From NCBI RefSeq assembly GCF_000019965.1, contig NC_010571.1, positions 2,923,001-2,987,000 on the forward strand: DNA of 64,000 nt, read 5' to 3'. This DNA comes from Opitutus terrae PB90-1. Its GTDB lineage: Bacteria > Verrucomicrobiota > Verrucomicrobiia > Opitutales > Opitutaceae. Of the stretch, positions 18,301-26,183 are shown one piece after another (positions within the stretch are counted from its first letter, which is position 1; every line of letters begins with the position of its first letter). Made by a program: the position numbers and the translations under genes. Under the pieces are notes generated by a model. The model did no database searches, had not been told where the DNA came from, and was given only the letters and a program-made list of their open reading frames with translations.

Positions 18301-20038
18301 GGATGACGGCATCAAGTATTTCTCAGGCACCGCAACGTATCGGAAGACGATCGCCGCGCCGCGTGAATGGTTCGGCGCAGACAGCGGCGTTTTTCTCGAT
18401 CTCGGACGGGTGGGCGATCTTGCAACGGTGCGGGTGAATGGCGTCTCACTCGGAGTTTTCTGGAAGCCGCCGTATCTCGTCGACGTGTCGGGCGCGCTTC
18501 GTCCCGGCGAGAACCAGCTCGAGATTGAGGTCACGAACCAATGGACGAATCGGCTAATCGGCGACCGCAGTGTGCCTCTCGAAAAACGTGTGCTCGGCGA
18601 TGCCTCCGTGCAGCCGCCAGGCTGGGGACGATTCGGTTCGCAGTCACCGGTGCCATCGGGACTGATCGGGCCGGTGCGCTTCGTCTCGAGACCGCTGCTT
18701 CGGGTCGCCGACAGTCCCGACGCGAGCATCGCCGGGATTCCCGTCAACTACACCGAGGCGAAGGCGGGTTCCGACTCCGGGGGGGTGTTGGGGACGCGAC
18801 GCCCTCGTCGCGTTTCCGGTGACAGCCGCGACGAGGGCGTCGGGACTCCAGATAGTCCCGACGAGCCGCGCTACACGCTGCCGGATCCACTCGCGCTCGC
18901 GAACGGGCAACCGGTGCGTGATGCGCAGACGTGGCTCGAGCAGCGGCGACCGGAACTCGTGCGGCTCTTCGAGCAAAACCAGTTCGGCCGCGCGCCGGGC
19001 CGGCCGGCCGGCCTGAATTTCGACGTGTTTGAAAAGGAAGCGCCGGCGTTTGGCGGGAGAGCGATTCGGCGACAGGTCACGATCCGATTTTCCAAGCAAC
19101 CGGACGCACCGCAGCTCGACGTGTTGCTCTATTTGCCGGCGCCCGCGACGAAACCGGTGCCGGTGGTGCTCAATGTCAGCTTCACGGCGAACAACCTCAC
19201 CGTTGATGATCCGGGCGTGAAGCCCGGGTGGGTGTGGAACCCGCAGGAGAAACGGCGCGTTCCGGCCGACGCGAGCGCTCGCCGATTCGGCCGGCTCGAC
19301 GTGATGGCGGCGATTGAGCGCGGGCTCGGCGTGGCCACCCTCAACTATGGCGACATCGATCCCGATGCGCCCGGCGCGATCGCGCAAGGTGTGCGTCAGC
19401 TTTACCTGAAGCCGGGACGGACCGCGCCGGCGGCGGACGAGTGGGGCACCATTGCGGCCTGGGCCTGGGGCATCAGCCGCGTGGTGGACTACTTCGAAAC
19501 GGACGCCGACGTCGATGCGCAACGCGTCGCGATCGTAGGCGTCTCACGGCTGGGCAAAACGGTGTTGTGGGCGGGTGCGTCCGATCCGCGGATCGCGCTG
19601 GTGATTGCGAGCTGCTCCGGCGAAGGCGGTGCAGCGCTCAGCCGCCGCAACTACGGGGAAACGATCGCGCACCTCGTCGCGCCGACGCGCTATCCGTACC
19701 AGTTCGCCGGAAACTATCAGACCTGGGCAACGCGGGTGGACGAGTGTCCGATCGATGCGCACGAACTCGTGGCATTGATCGCGCCGCGTCCGCTCCTGCT
19801 GCAGACGGGCACCACCGACATCTGGTCGGATCCGAAGGGCGAATACCTGGCCGCACTCGCCGCGACGCCGGTGTACCGATTGTTCGGCAAAGCCGGACTC
19901 GAGGTGGAGCAGATGCCCGTGCCCGGCGTGCGGGTGGGAGATACGCTCTCCTACTACATGCACGAAGGCGGCCACGGCCTGGTGCCCGGCGACTGGGAGG
20001 TGTTTCTCGACTTCGTGCGGGAGCACCTCGAGCGGTAG
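15344..20038 (+). CDS. GH106 rhamnosidase-like / CE15 glucuronoyl esterase fusion
   Basis: A 1564-residue exported protein (signal 1-27). Residues ~30-1120 match GH106 alpha-L-rhamnosidases: an early PRTWWHWTMSNVTKDG, a TIM barrel with YVTMDGWEAGTNNWT and LVAAEAFTGGG, and a C-terminal galactose-binding-like module (GRVGDLATVRVNGVSLG). Residues ~1170-1564 form a CE15 domain with nucleophile GVSRLGK (Ser1401), SCSGEGGAAL and HEGGHG (His1544). The linker (about 1150-1175) is made largely by a translated palindromic repeat. Combining both activities in one chain suggests attack on rhamnose/uronate-rich pectin or glucuronoxylan. Both halves keep their catalytic motifs, so the fusion is probably functional; a frameshift-free junction supports this. 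Confidence 0.87.
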   Translation: MKRPLPLFGFAALLLTVVAGSPGALHAQPAGAVLEMGFRNPPDSAKPRTWWHWTMSNVTKDGITKDLEWMKRVGLGGFQLADVNVGRGQEVEPKTPYGTPAWYDAVRHAAAEADRLGLEMSIFSSPGWSETGGPWVKPEQAMKKLVWSETVVDGGKRFSGKLASPPNAIGQIRDSGASYYTSDSTSAPFYADAAVVAYRVPAAEPRMADLHPRVSTHEGEIDGTALLDDKLATLLTVKAPEGGAAWVQFEFAEPFTARAITLGGSGGSAKGIPVGRVLASDDGVSFRPLVTLPGAQLYRQGMVRTFALPETTARFYRIELTGAPLGPAQTMSQAPSAPAKEYVLSEAVLHSGARVHRWEEKAGFSFLFEYETVATPEIAPALAVAPDDLVDLTAKLQPDGSLEWDAPPGRWTILRLGYSLTGAKNRPATPAGTGYEADKLSRRHMEAYVRGYFDPLQQALGPLFGKSLRYVTMDGWEAGTNNWTDELPAEFRRRRGYAPTPYLPALTGRIVGSADVSDRFLWDFRRTLADLWAEAHYGTMAEKLRERGVGIYAEAAGVSLEMPEDTLLNKSKVEIPMGEFWVRDLHPRLMYLQDIRGAASAAHVYGKPLVAAEAFTGGGYEAPATLKNVGDTWLAQGVNRIVFHTSAHQPLDTKPGNMMVGTHLHRNITWAEQARPIMTYFARSCFLLQQGRFVADLAYLLDEGAPSTPPIWGAGTRPTPPAGYDYDFVNADVLLHRFSSGGNGKLMLPDGMSYRVLVLPDTDRMRPELVRKLRELVLGGATIVGRKPTRSPSLADYPRADAEVHALAAELWGDLDGVSRTVRRVGKGTVVWGLPRERVLSDEGIAKDFDADQPLDAEFAWLHRRAGEIDLYYVANLTDRTQAIDARFRVSGREAELWHPDTGKIERVGFTQADGRTTVPLRLAERDAVFVVFRRATTASSSRAASNEALTVLAQLNGSWDVSFPPNRGAPARVELPQLGSWTEHPDDGIKYFSGTATYRKTIAAPREWFGADSGVFLDLGRVGDLATVRVNGVSLGVFWKPPYLVDVSGALRPGENQLEIEVTNQWTNRLIGDRSVPLEKRVLGDASVQPPGWGRFGSQSPVPSGLIGPVRFVSRPLLRVADSPDASIAGIPVNYTEAKAGSDSGGVLGTRRPRRVSGDSRDEGVGTPDSPDEPRYTLPDPLALANGQPVRDAQTWLEQRRPELVRLFEQNQFGRAPGRPAGLNFDVFEKEAPAFGGRAIRRQVTIRFSKQPDAPQLDVLLYLPAPATKPVPVVLNVSFTANNLTVDDPGVKPGWVWNPQEKRRVPADASARRFGRLDVMAAIERGLGVATLNYGDIDPDAPGAIAQGVRQLYLKPGRTAPAADEWGTIAAWAWGISRVVDYFETDADVDAQRVAIVGVSRLGKTVLWAGASDPRIALVIASCSGEGGAALSRRNYGETIAHLVAPTRYPYQFAGNYQTWATRVDECPIDAHELVALIAPRPLLLQTGTTDIWSDPKGEYLAALAATPVYRLFGKAGLEVEQMPVPGVRVGDTLSYYMHEGGHGLVPGDWEVFLDFVREHLER
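18797..18842. repeat. Palindromic repeat translated in frame inside the GH106-CE15 gene
   Basis: Perfect 16-base arms (18797-18812 and 18827-18842), identical to the arms of the intergenic copy at 10801. Here the element encodes about residues 1152-1167 (GTRRPRRVSGDSRDEGV region) in the linker between the two enzyme domains, without breaking the frame. Confidence 0.92.
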
Positions 20039-20368
20039 TCACGCAATCCGCGACATCCGGTCGCAGCCGTCACGCAGGTAACGAGGCTCCGCCGCAACCC
20101 AAGCCCGCATCGATCCGATTGGCCACAAGAGGCACAAAAGGCGCTAGAACATGTGCCGCACTTTTGTGCCTCCTGAGCCTTCGGTGGCCAAGCTTGGGTC
20201 TTCCGGTCCTCCGAACTTAACCACAGATGAACACAGATGCTGATTGGTTGATCGGTGTCTATCTGTGTTCATCTGTGGTTTCGAAAGTCCGAGGGTTGCT
20301 TCGCTGATCCTCGTGTCGCCACTCTTCCAGCATATTTCCTTTCTGATCTCCATCCGGTTCGACCTGCC
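20039..20368. other. Intergenic with two hairpin repeats
   Basis: A 330-base gap between the GH106-CE15 fusion and the DUF2264 gene. It holds an imperfect hairpin at about 20129-20189 (GGCCACAAGAGGCACAAAA pairing with a later TTTTGTGCCTC and GGTGGCC) and a perfect one at 20219-20280. No gene is seen; the DUF2264 promoter should lie near its end. Confidence 0.6.
20219..20280. repeat. Perfect 20-base inverted repeat
   Basis: Arms AACCACAGATGAACACAGAT (20219-20238) and its exact complement (20261-20280), around a 22-base loop. Much lower in GC than its surroundings and unrelated to the other repeat families of the window. Confidence 0.93.
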
Positions 20369-21589
20369 ATGAGTTCCCGAATCAAGATTCTCCTCGGCTC
20401 GCTGCTCTCTCCCGTTCTGCTCGCCGCCGCCGACCTGCCGCCGGTCGGCGGAGACGGGCCGGCGCAGCGCGCGTATCAGGTGGCCGTGCTGGCACGCATC
20501 GCGGAGCCGGTGCTGGTCGCGGGGAGTGAGGGCCGGCTGCGGGTGCGTATCCCGCAGATTGAAGGCGCGCGCAACCAGTACGCGCCGCTCGAGGCGCTCG
20601 GCCGGACGCTCGCCGGCATCGCACCGTGGCTCGAACTCGGTCCGGGCGACGACGCCGAGGGCGCCTTGCGCGCGCACCACATCGGGCTTGCGGTGAAGTC
20701 GATCGCCCATGCGGTCGATCCGCAGTCTCCGGGACATTTGAACTTCACCGAAGGCGGACAGCCGCTGGTCGACACGGCGTTTCTGGCGCAGGCGCTGCTG
20801 CGCGCACCGCGACAACTCTGGGGCAATCTCAGCGACGCGGAGCGCGCCCACGTCGTCGCCGCGCTCAAAGCCACCCGCGCGATCAAGCCTTACGAGAGCA
20901 ACTGGCTCCTGTTTAGCGCCATGGTGGAAGCCGCTCTGCTCGAGTTCACGGGCGAATGCGAGTTGGCGCCGATCGAGCGCGCCGTCACGCGCCATCTCGA
21001 GTGGTATAAGGGCGATGGCACTTACGGTGACGGGCCGGAGTTTCACTGGGATTACTACAACAGCTTCGTGATTCATCCGATGCTGTGGGAAGTGCTCGAG
21101 GTGGCTGGCCGGAAAAACCTCCCGCTTGGCCAGCACTTCGCGCTCGAGCAGAAGCGCGCGCAGCGTTACGCGGAAGTGCTCGAGCGGATGATTTCGCCGG
21201 AAGGCACGTTTCCGATCATCGGCCGCTCGTCGGCATATCGCTTCGGCGCGCTGCACGCGTTGTCGATGATGGCGCTTCGCCACCACCTGCCGGAAACGGT
21301 GACGCCGGCGGGCGTGCGCGCGGCGCTCACCGCGGTGATCCAGCGCATGATCGAAGCCCCGGGCGCGTTCGATGACGCGGGCTGGCTCCGGATCGGCGTC
21401 GTCGGCGCGCAACCGAAAGCCGCCGAGGTCTACGTCAACACCGGAAGCCTGTATCTCTGTACCTTTGGGCTGCTGCAACTGGGCCTGCCCGCCGAGGATC
21501 CGTTCTGGACCGAGCCGAACCAATCGTGGACGCAGCAGCGGCTCTGGGCCGGCGAGAATCTACCCGCCGATCACGCGATCAAGGAGTGA
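20369..21589 (+). CDS. DUF2264 domain-containing exported protein
   Basis: A 406-residue protein from ATG 20369; longer reading frames upstream run through the hairpin repeat and are not credible. A signal peptide covers residues 1-20 (ending LLAAADLP). The rest matches DUF2264, an (alpha/alpha)-barrel family: GARNQYAPLEALGRTLAGIAPWLE, KYESNWLLFSAMVEAALLE-like, GDGTYGDGPEFHWDYYNSFV and FPIIGRSSAYRFGALHAL. Members are linked with polysaccharide lyase/hydrolase loci, so a role in pectin or uronate breakdown is an inference. It follows the GH106-CE15 gene in the same direction. Confidence 0.85.
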   Translation: MSSRIKILLGSLLSPVLLAAADLPPVGGDGPAQRAYQVAVLARIAEPVLVAGSEGRLRVRIPQIEGARNQYAPLEALGRTLAGIAPWLELGPGDDAEGALRAHHIGLAVKSIAHAVDPQSPGHLNFTEGGQPLVDTAFLAQALLRAPRQLWGNLSDAERAHVVAALKATRAIKPYESNWLLFSAMVEAALLEFTGECELAPIERAVTRHLEWYKGDGTYGDGPEFHWDYYNSFVIHPMLWEVLEVAGRKNLPLGQHFALEQKRAQRYAEVLERMISPEGTFPIIGRSSAYRFGALHALSMMALRHHLPETVTPAGVRAALTAVIQRMIEAPGAFDDAGWLRIGVVGAQPKAAEVYVNTGSLYLCTFGLLQLGLPAEDPFWTEPNQSWTQQRLWAGENLPADHAIKE

Positions 21590-21649
21590 CTGGAGAGCCC
21601 CTTCGCGTTCTCCGCGACCTCTGCGTTTCCAGGCTTTGTGAAGTCACGA

Positions 21650-21722
21650 TCTCACGGGCAAGTTGCCCGTGCCACGTGACGCTCACTTCGAATTCACGGG
21701 CAGGATGCCCGTGCCACGTGGC
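21650..21722. repeat. Two tandem CACGGGC-GCCCGTG hairpins
   Basis: Two successive hairpins of the type CACGGGCAAGTTGCCCGTG and CACGGGCAGGATGCCCGTG, each followed by CCACGTG. Placed between the convergent DUF2264 and SRPBCC genes, where they may terminate transcription. The same hairpin type recurs at 24544-24612 and 60994-61012. Confidence 0.85.
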
Positions 21723-21724
21723 GC

Positions 21725-22177
21725 TCAAGCGTCCGGGATATCCGGTTCGACGAGCTTGATCAGTTGCTCGAGCGAGTCCTGCCAGCCGAGGTAGCACATC
21801 TCGGCGGGAATGACGGCGGGCACGCCTTCCTGCACGATGCTAAGCTCGGTGCCGCAGGAGACCTTTTTCAGCGAGGCTGTCGTGATCATTTCACCGGGCA
21901 GATTCGGATCGTCGAATTTGTCCGAGTAGCGCACCCGCTCGCCGGGCACCAACTCGAGATAGCTGCCGCCGAACGAGTGCGACTTGGCGGTGGTGAAATT
22001 GGTGAACGACATCCGAAAGCCGCCGCCCACTTTGGGGTCGAAGTGGTGGACTTTGCAGGTGTAGCCGTGCGGCGGCAGCCACTTGCTCAACGCGTCGGCG
22101 TCGAGGAACGCGCGATACACTTTTTCGGGGGCGGCCCGCAGGACGCGGTGGAGGCGGATGGTATTCGTGGCGGACAT
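21725..22177 (-). CDS. SRPBCC (AHSA1-type) protein
   Basis: A 150-residue single-domain START/Bet v 1-like protein of the AHSA1 subgroup. Features are IRLHRVLRAAPEKVYRAFLD at the N-terminus, WLPPHGYTCKVHHFDPKVGGGFRMSF, a central YLELVPGERVRYSDKF, and CYLGWQDSLEQLIKLVE at the C-terminal helix that closes the cavity. Such proteins bind small hydrophobic ligands; many pair with ArsR regulators, but none is nearby. A good ribosome site (AAAGGAA) precedes ATG 22177. Cytoplasmic. Confidence 0.9.
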   Translation of the reverse strand: MSATNTIRLHRVLRAAPEKVYRAFLDADALSKWLPPHGYTCKVHHFDPKVGGGFRMSFTNFTTAKSHSFGGSYLELVPGERVRYSDKFDDPNLPGEMITTASLKKVSCGTELSIVQEGVPAVIPAEMCYLGWQDSLEQLIKLVEPDIPDA

Positions 22178-22653
22178 GGTTCCTTTCGTGGGGAGGTGTG
22201 ATTATGAGTTGTCGTTGAATTCAACGACTCAACGAACGATCGCTGCGCTGCCGGACAGCGCCAGTGCTTTTGATGTCACCAGAAAGGGCGTGGCCCATTT
22301 TCCGAACCGATCGGCCAACGATCGCCTGGAGCGGCGCGGCCGACTCGGAGGTAGAGAACCACGAAGCACGCGAAAGGAGCGAAACCCGGGAAGGATTCTG
22401 AAACCGCTGATCGACGCTGATCAGCGCGAATGCGGATGACGCTGATCAGCGCGCATGAGCGGTTTCCCAGCTGGCGTCGCCAAAAGGCGTCTCAGGAAAA
22501 GCGGCCTGGTCCGGAGCGGTGGACGAGTCGCGGCGGATCAATTCTGAGGTGGCATTGCTGGATCCATCCGTGTTCACCCGTAGTCACAAGCGGCTGAGCT
22601 GTGCCCTCGCGAGGGCTTGTCGGCGGTCGCGTAGCCGGGCTGCCGATGGGAGG
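22178..22653. other. Intergenic with an imperfect palindrome
   Basis: A 476-base region between the SRPBCC and receiver genes with no credible gene on either strand. An inverted repeat with arms GAAACCGCT (22400-22408) and AGCGGTTTC (22458-22466) encloses two copies of GCTGATCAGCGCG. It may be a remnant repeat or a regulatory site; I see no more. Confidence 0.55.
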
Positions 22654-23037
22654 TTACGGAGCACCTCCGTTGTTTTCCGAGAGCAGCGTTTCGAGCGTGG
22701 CGCCCAGTTGTGGGTAGTCGGCGGTCGAGAGCACGCGGCTGGCGCCGGCCTGCAGCGCTTCCCGGGTGACGATGGGATTGCCGGTAACCATCACAATCGG
22801 CAGCGCTGGAAACCGCGCGCGCACCCAGCGGGTGAGTTCGATCCCATTCACGGGATGCATGCTGTGATTGGTGACGATGGCATGCACGGGCTGCTGTGCG
22901 AGGTGCGCGATGGCTTCGGCTCCCGAAGTACAGTGCATGATCATCGCGTCGCCGAACTGCCGGCGGATGCAGGTCTCCAGAAAAAATCGTTTGTGTTCAT
23001 CATCGTCGACCAGCAACAGCGATGGTGGCGGGGGCAT
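22654..23037 (-). CDS. Stand-alone receiver-domain protein with Asn at the phosphoacceptor site
   Basis: A 127-residue single receiver domain; ATG 23037 fits the fold start (SLLLVDDDEHKR, acidic triad at 11-13). The position that should hold the phosphorylated Asp is Asn57 (VTNHSMHPVNG), while Thr85 (VMVTGNP) is kept. The usual Lys of beta5 is not seen (LSTADYP). This points to a pseudo-receiver that cannot be phosphorylated in the normal way, perhaps acting through protein binding. No histidine kinase or output-domain gene is adjacent. Longer N-terminal extensions are possible in frame but show Arg-rich non-conserved sequence. Confidence 0.82.
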   Translation of the reverse strand: MPPPPSLLLVDDDEHKRFFLETCIRRQFGDAMIMHCTSGAEAIAHLAQQPVHAIVTNHSMHPVNGIELTRWVRARFPALPIVMVTGNPIVTREALQAGASRVLSTADYPQLGATLETLLSENNGGAP

Positions 23038-23317
23038 GGTCGACGGTGACACGGCGCGCGGTACGGACGTTCCGCCACGCCCGCCGCGGTAACGCCGCCC
23101 GCACGCTTCGCGCACGGCAGAATGGGGAAAATTCCGGGAATCCACCGAACCAATGCAGGTCGTTTGAAATCTGGTTCACGCCTCCGGGGATGAAACTCCC
23201 GGATCGCGCGGGGCACAAAGCGGGGGCGGCGCGTTGACGCACGGGCCGACCGGCATACCCGTGGCCGTGAAGGGAAACACGCCGCAGGAAGCGGCGGCGG
23301 AGCAAACCCAGCAACCC

Positions 23318-23809
23318 ATGCAACCACGCCCGATTCACCCGCAGGTCAGCATCGGTCATGTGCACTTGAAGGTGGCGGACTTAAACCGATCGCTCGCGTT
23401 CTATCGCGACGTGCTCGGCTTCGAAGTCACCCAGCGCTTCGGTGCGCAAGCGGTCTTCCTGTCGGCGGGTGGTTATCATCATCACATCGGGCTCAACACC
23501 TGGGAGAGCGCCGGCGGCCGGCCGCCGGCGCGAGGGACGACCGGCCTTTATCATTTCGCGATTCTGTATCCAACGCGGGCGGAGTTGGCGGACGCCTTGC
23601 GGCGGCTGATCGACGCGCAGATTCCGCTCGAGGGCGCGTCGGACCATGGCGTGAGCGAGGCGATCTACCTGCGCGATCCGGATGGCAACGGAGTGGAGCT
23701 CTACTGGGATCGGCCGAAGGACCAGTGGCCCCGCGACGCACACGGCGGAGTGGCCATGGTGACAGACCCTCTCGACCTCGCAGCCCTGCTCAAGGAGGCG
23801 GCGAAGTAA
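23318..23809 (+). CDS. VOC family dioxygenase-like protein
   Basis: A 163-residue protein of the vicinal oxygen chelate superfamily, close to the single-module catechol-2,3-dioxygenase (CatE-like) subgroup: GHVHLKVADLNRSLAFYRDVLGFEV, then FLSAGGYHHHIGLNTW, LYHFAIL and EAIYLRDPDGNGVELYWDRP. His, His and Glu of these segments are the likely metal ligands. ATG 23318 is preferred over a TTG 84 bases upstream, whose extra residues are not conserved in type. Cytoplasmic; an extradiol cleavage substrate cannot be named. Confidence 0.87.
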   Translation: MQPRPIHPQVSIGHVHLKVADLNRSLAFYRDVLGFEVTQRFGAQAVFLSAGGYHHHIGLNTWESAGGRPPARGTTGLYHFAILYPTRAELADALRRLIDAQIPLEGASDHGVSEAIYLRDPDGNGVELYWDRPKDQWPRDAHGGVAMVTDPLDLAALLKEAAK

Positions 23810-23889
23810 GGCCGCGGGCGATCGCCCGCGGCGAGCACGACTTCGCGCCGACGTACTAACGGCGTAGCGGGCGAACAGCGCGCCGGCCG

Positions 23890-24459
23890 CTATTGCTTGA
23901 TGAACTCGCCGTCGGCCTTGATCGCCACCTCGTCGCCGAGCATCGGCGGCGCGAATTTGGGGCCGATGCCGAAGTCCGAGCGCTGCAGCGTGCCGGTGAG
24001 TTGGAAGCCGGCGGTGGTGTTCTTCTGGCTGACGGTGGTGCCGCGATACCAGAGATTCATCGTCACCGGTTTGGTCTGGCCGTGCAGCGTGAGCTCGCCG
24101 GAGAGGGTGTAGCGATCCTTGCCGGCGGGTTTGATCGACGTGCTGCGGAAGGTCATCTTCGGATGCTGCGCCACGTCGAAAAAGTCCGGGCTGCGGAGGT
24201 GGTTGTCGCGCTTTTCCACGGCGGTGTTGATGGAGGCGACATCAATGGTCAGGTCGAAGACGGCATCGCTGAAATCGGGCTTGGCCGCATGGATGCTGAC
24301 CTCGAACTGATTGAACGCCCCGGTGATTTCGGAGATGCCGAGGTGGGTGATGGTGAAGCCGACGCGGGAATGCGGGGGATCCGCCTTCCAGACGTCCTGG
24401 GCGAATGCAGTGACTTGCAGAACGGCGGAGGCCAGAAGGAGAGGGAGGATTTTTTTCAT
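23890..24459 (-). CDS. YceI family periplasmic protein
   Basis: A 189-residue protein with a signal peptide (residues 1-20, ending VTAFAQ). The mature part matches the YceI lipocalin-like family: VWKADPPHSRVGFTITHLG at the start, AVFDLTIDVASINTAVEKRD, HLRSPDFFDVAQHPKMTFRS and a GDLTLHGQTKPVTM-like segment. YceI proteins bind polyisoprenoids such as quinones and may be stress-linked. It faces the VOC gene across an 80-base gap. The family call is firm; its ligand here is inferred. Confidence 0.92.
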   Translation of the reverse strand: MKKILPLLLASAVLQVTAFAQDVWKADPPHSRVGFTITHLGISEITGAFNQFEVSIHAAKPDFSDAVFDLTIDVASINTAVEKRDNHLRSPDFFDVAQHPKMTFRSTSIKPAGKDRYTLSGELTLHGQTKPVTMNLWYRGTTVSQKNTTAGFQLTGTLQRSDFGIGPKFAPPMLGDEVAIKADGEFIKQ

Positions 24460-24543
24460 GGGAGCTGGCTAATTGATTCCTGTGGCGCCAAAAAGCCAAC
24501 CGCCGGGCCGGAATACCATCGCGGCGTGGAGCGCGCGGGGGAA

Positions 24544-24612
24544 CGTGGCACGGGCATCCTGCCCGTGGACGGCGCTCCGCGCCGCGGCTATGGGCGAGAC
24601 GCCCATGCCACG
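24544..24612. repeat. Palindromic repeat, GGCACGGGC family
   Basis: Outer arms CGTGGCA (24544-24550) and TGCCACG (24606-24612) enclose three small GC-rich hairpins (CGGGCATCCTGCCCG, GGCGCTCCGCGCC, GGGCGAGACGCCC). It lies in the divergent region between the YceI and L25 genes. Confidence 0.8.
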
Positions 24613-24719
24613 CACGGGCGGCAAAGTTTTTGTTGCCTTCGAGGAAACGGAGCTATGTCCTCACACCCTTTTCCATTACGCCTGCCCTCAATTCCGGGGC
24701 GACAGGGGGAACGAAAACC

Positions 24720-25538
24720 ATGAGTCAAACATTCCAACTAAACGTCGCGTCGCGCGCCCAGACGGGCCGCAGCGCCTCCCGCCGGCTCCGCAAAACCAAT
24801 CGCGTCCCCGCGATTCTTTACGGCAAGCACACGAGTCCCGAGTCCCTCTCGGTCGATGCGCCGGAGTTCACCCGCCTGCTGAAGACCATCGGTGCCCGCA
24901 CGGTCCTGGTCGAACTGCAGCAAGCCGGGAAAACCGACAAGGCGCTGTCGTTCCTGCAGGAAGTGCAGCGCGATCCGATGACCGACAAGTTCGTCCACAT
25001 CGATTTCCAAGAGGTCAAGGCCGACGAGAAGTTTGAAATTCACGTCACCGTCCGCCCCGTGGGCGAGTCGTTCGGCGTGAAGAACCAAAGCGGCGTGTTG
25101 GAGCTGAACGTCCACGAGCTGCGCATCCGCTGCTTGCCCAAGGACCTGCCCGAGGCCGTCGAGGTCGACGTCACCGAGCTCAAGGTCGGTGAGACGATCA
25201 AGTTGGGTCAGCTCAAGCCCATCGCAGGCGTCGAATTTTTGGACAGCAAGGGCCAGCCGGTCGTTTCGTGCGTCGAGCCCGTCGCCGAAATCGTCACGGA
25301 AGTCGCTGCTCCCGCCGCCGTCGAAGGCGCGGCCGCCGCGGCTCCGGCCGAGGGTGCTGCTGCTCCTGCCGAAGGTGCGGCTGCGGCTGCTCCGGGCGCC
25401 GCAGGTGCCGCTCCGGCCGCCGCCGGTGCGAAGGGTGCGACTCCGGCCGCCGCCGGCGCCAAGGGTGCCGCTCCCGCAGGCGCTGCCGCCAAGGCTCCGG
25501 CCGCTGGCGCGAAGCCCGCTGCTCCCGCCAAGAAGTAA
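24720..25538 (+). CDS. rplY: 50S ribosomal protein L25/Ctc with long Ala-rich tail
   Basis: A 272-residue protein from ATG 24720. Residues ~1-95 form the 5S-rRNA-binding L25 domain (FQLNVASRAQTGRSASRRLR, VPAILYGKH) and ~96-190 the TL5/Ctc C-terminal beta domain. The remaining ~80 residues are an Ala/Pro/Gly/Lys-rich tail with repeated APAEGAA and PAAAGAKGA units, making the protein longer than the usual 190-220. L25 is part of the large ribosomal subunit. It leads the cluster L25-pth-rpsF-ssb; the gap to pth is 60 bases. Confidence 0.95.
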   Translation: MSQTFQLNVASRAQTGRSASRRLRKTNRVPAILYGKHTSPESLSVDAPEFTRLLKTIGARTVLVELQQAGKTDKALSFLQEVQRDPMTDKFVHIDFQEVKADEKFEIHVTVRPVGESFGVKNQSGVLELNVHELRIRCLPKDLPEAVEVDVTELKVGETIKLGQLKPIAGVEFLDSKGQPVVSCVEPVAEIVTEVAAPAAVEGAAAAAPAEGAAAPAEGAAAAAPGAAGAAPAAAGAKGATPAAAGAKGAAPAGAAAKAPAAGAKPAAPAKK

Positions 25539-25598
25539 GTTTCCGCCGTCGGGCCCGCTGCTTGACCGCAGCGGACCGCGACGATTGTTCTTTGAGTC

Positions 25599-26183
25599 AT
25601 GTCCATCTCGCTCGTTGCCGGACTCGGCAACCCGGGCCGCGAATATGCCTCCACCCGCCACAATCTCGGCTGGATCGTGCTCGACGCGCTGGCTGCCAAG
25701 CTCGGCCTCGCGTGGAAGCCGCAGCCGCAGTTCCAGGCGGCGGTCACGCGTTGGAACCGGCCCGGCCATGGCGCCTGCTGGCTCGTGAAACCGCTGACGT
25801 TCATGAACGACAGCGGGGTCGCCGTCGGCGCGCTGGCGCGGTTTCACAAGCTGCCGATCGAGTCGGTCCTCGTGCTCTACGACGATCTCAACATCGATCT
25901 GGGGCTGGTGAAAGTCTCGGTGACGGGCAGTGCGGGCGGGCACAACGGCCTTGCCAGTGTGATCGAGCACTTCGGCGACGGCTTCGTGCGCTACCGGCTC
26001 GGCATCGGCCCGAAAGAACCGCCGCAGATGGACCTCAAGGATTTCGTGCTGGGCAAATTCACGCCCGACCAACAATCGCTCGTCACCCAAAACCTCCCGT
26101 CTTATTTATCTGGTCTCGACCTGTTGCTTTCGCGCGGTGTCGACGCCGCCATGAATCAGCTTAATCGCAGAGAATCCAAATGA
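25599..26183 (+). CDS. pth: Peptidyl-tRNA hydrolase
   Basis: A 194-residue bacterial Pth, which frees tRNA from peptidyl-tRNA that drops off ribosomes. Visible motifs: VAGLGNPG at the start, the catalytic-His segment TRHNLGW, FMNDSG, YDDLNIDLG with its conserved Asp, and GSAGGHNGLASV. Length and order are normal. The last codons overlap the rpsF start by four bases (ATGA-type), so the two genes are translationally coupled. Cytoplasmic. Confidence 0.97.
   Translation: MSISLVAGLGNPGREYASTRHNLGWIVLDALAAKLGLAWKPQPQFQAAVTRWNRPGHGACWLVKPLTFMNDSGVAVGALARFHKLPIESVLVLYDDLNIDLGLVKVSVTGSAGGHNGLASVIEHFGDGFVRYRLGIGPKEPPQMDLKDFVLGKFTPDQQSLVTQNLPSYLSGLDLLLSRGVDAAMNQLNRRESK

Noticed and set aside
20144-21523. 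459-codon minus-strand frame opposite the DUF2264 gene
   Set aside because: Arg-rich with no conserved motif, runs through the hairpin repeat, and conflicts with a clear gene.
24738-26090. Long minus-strand frame with Gly/Ser/Arg-rich repeats
   Set aside because: It is the antisense of the Ala-rich L25 tail and of pth; the repeats only mirror the Ala codons.
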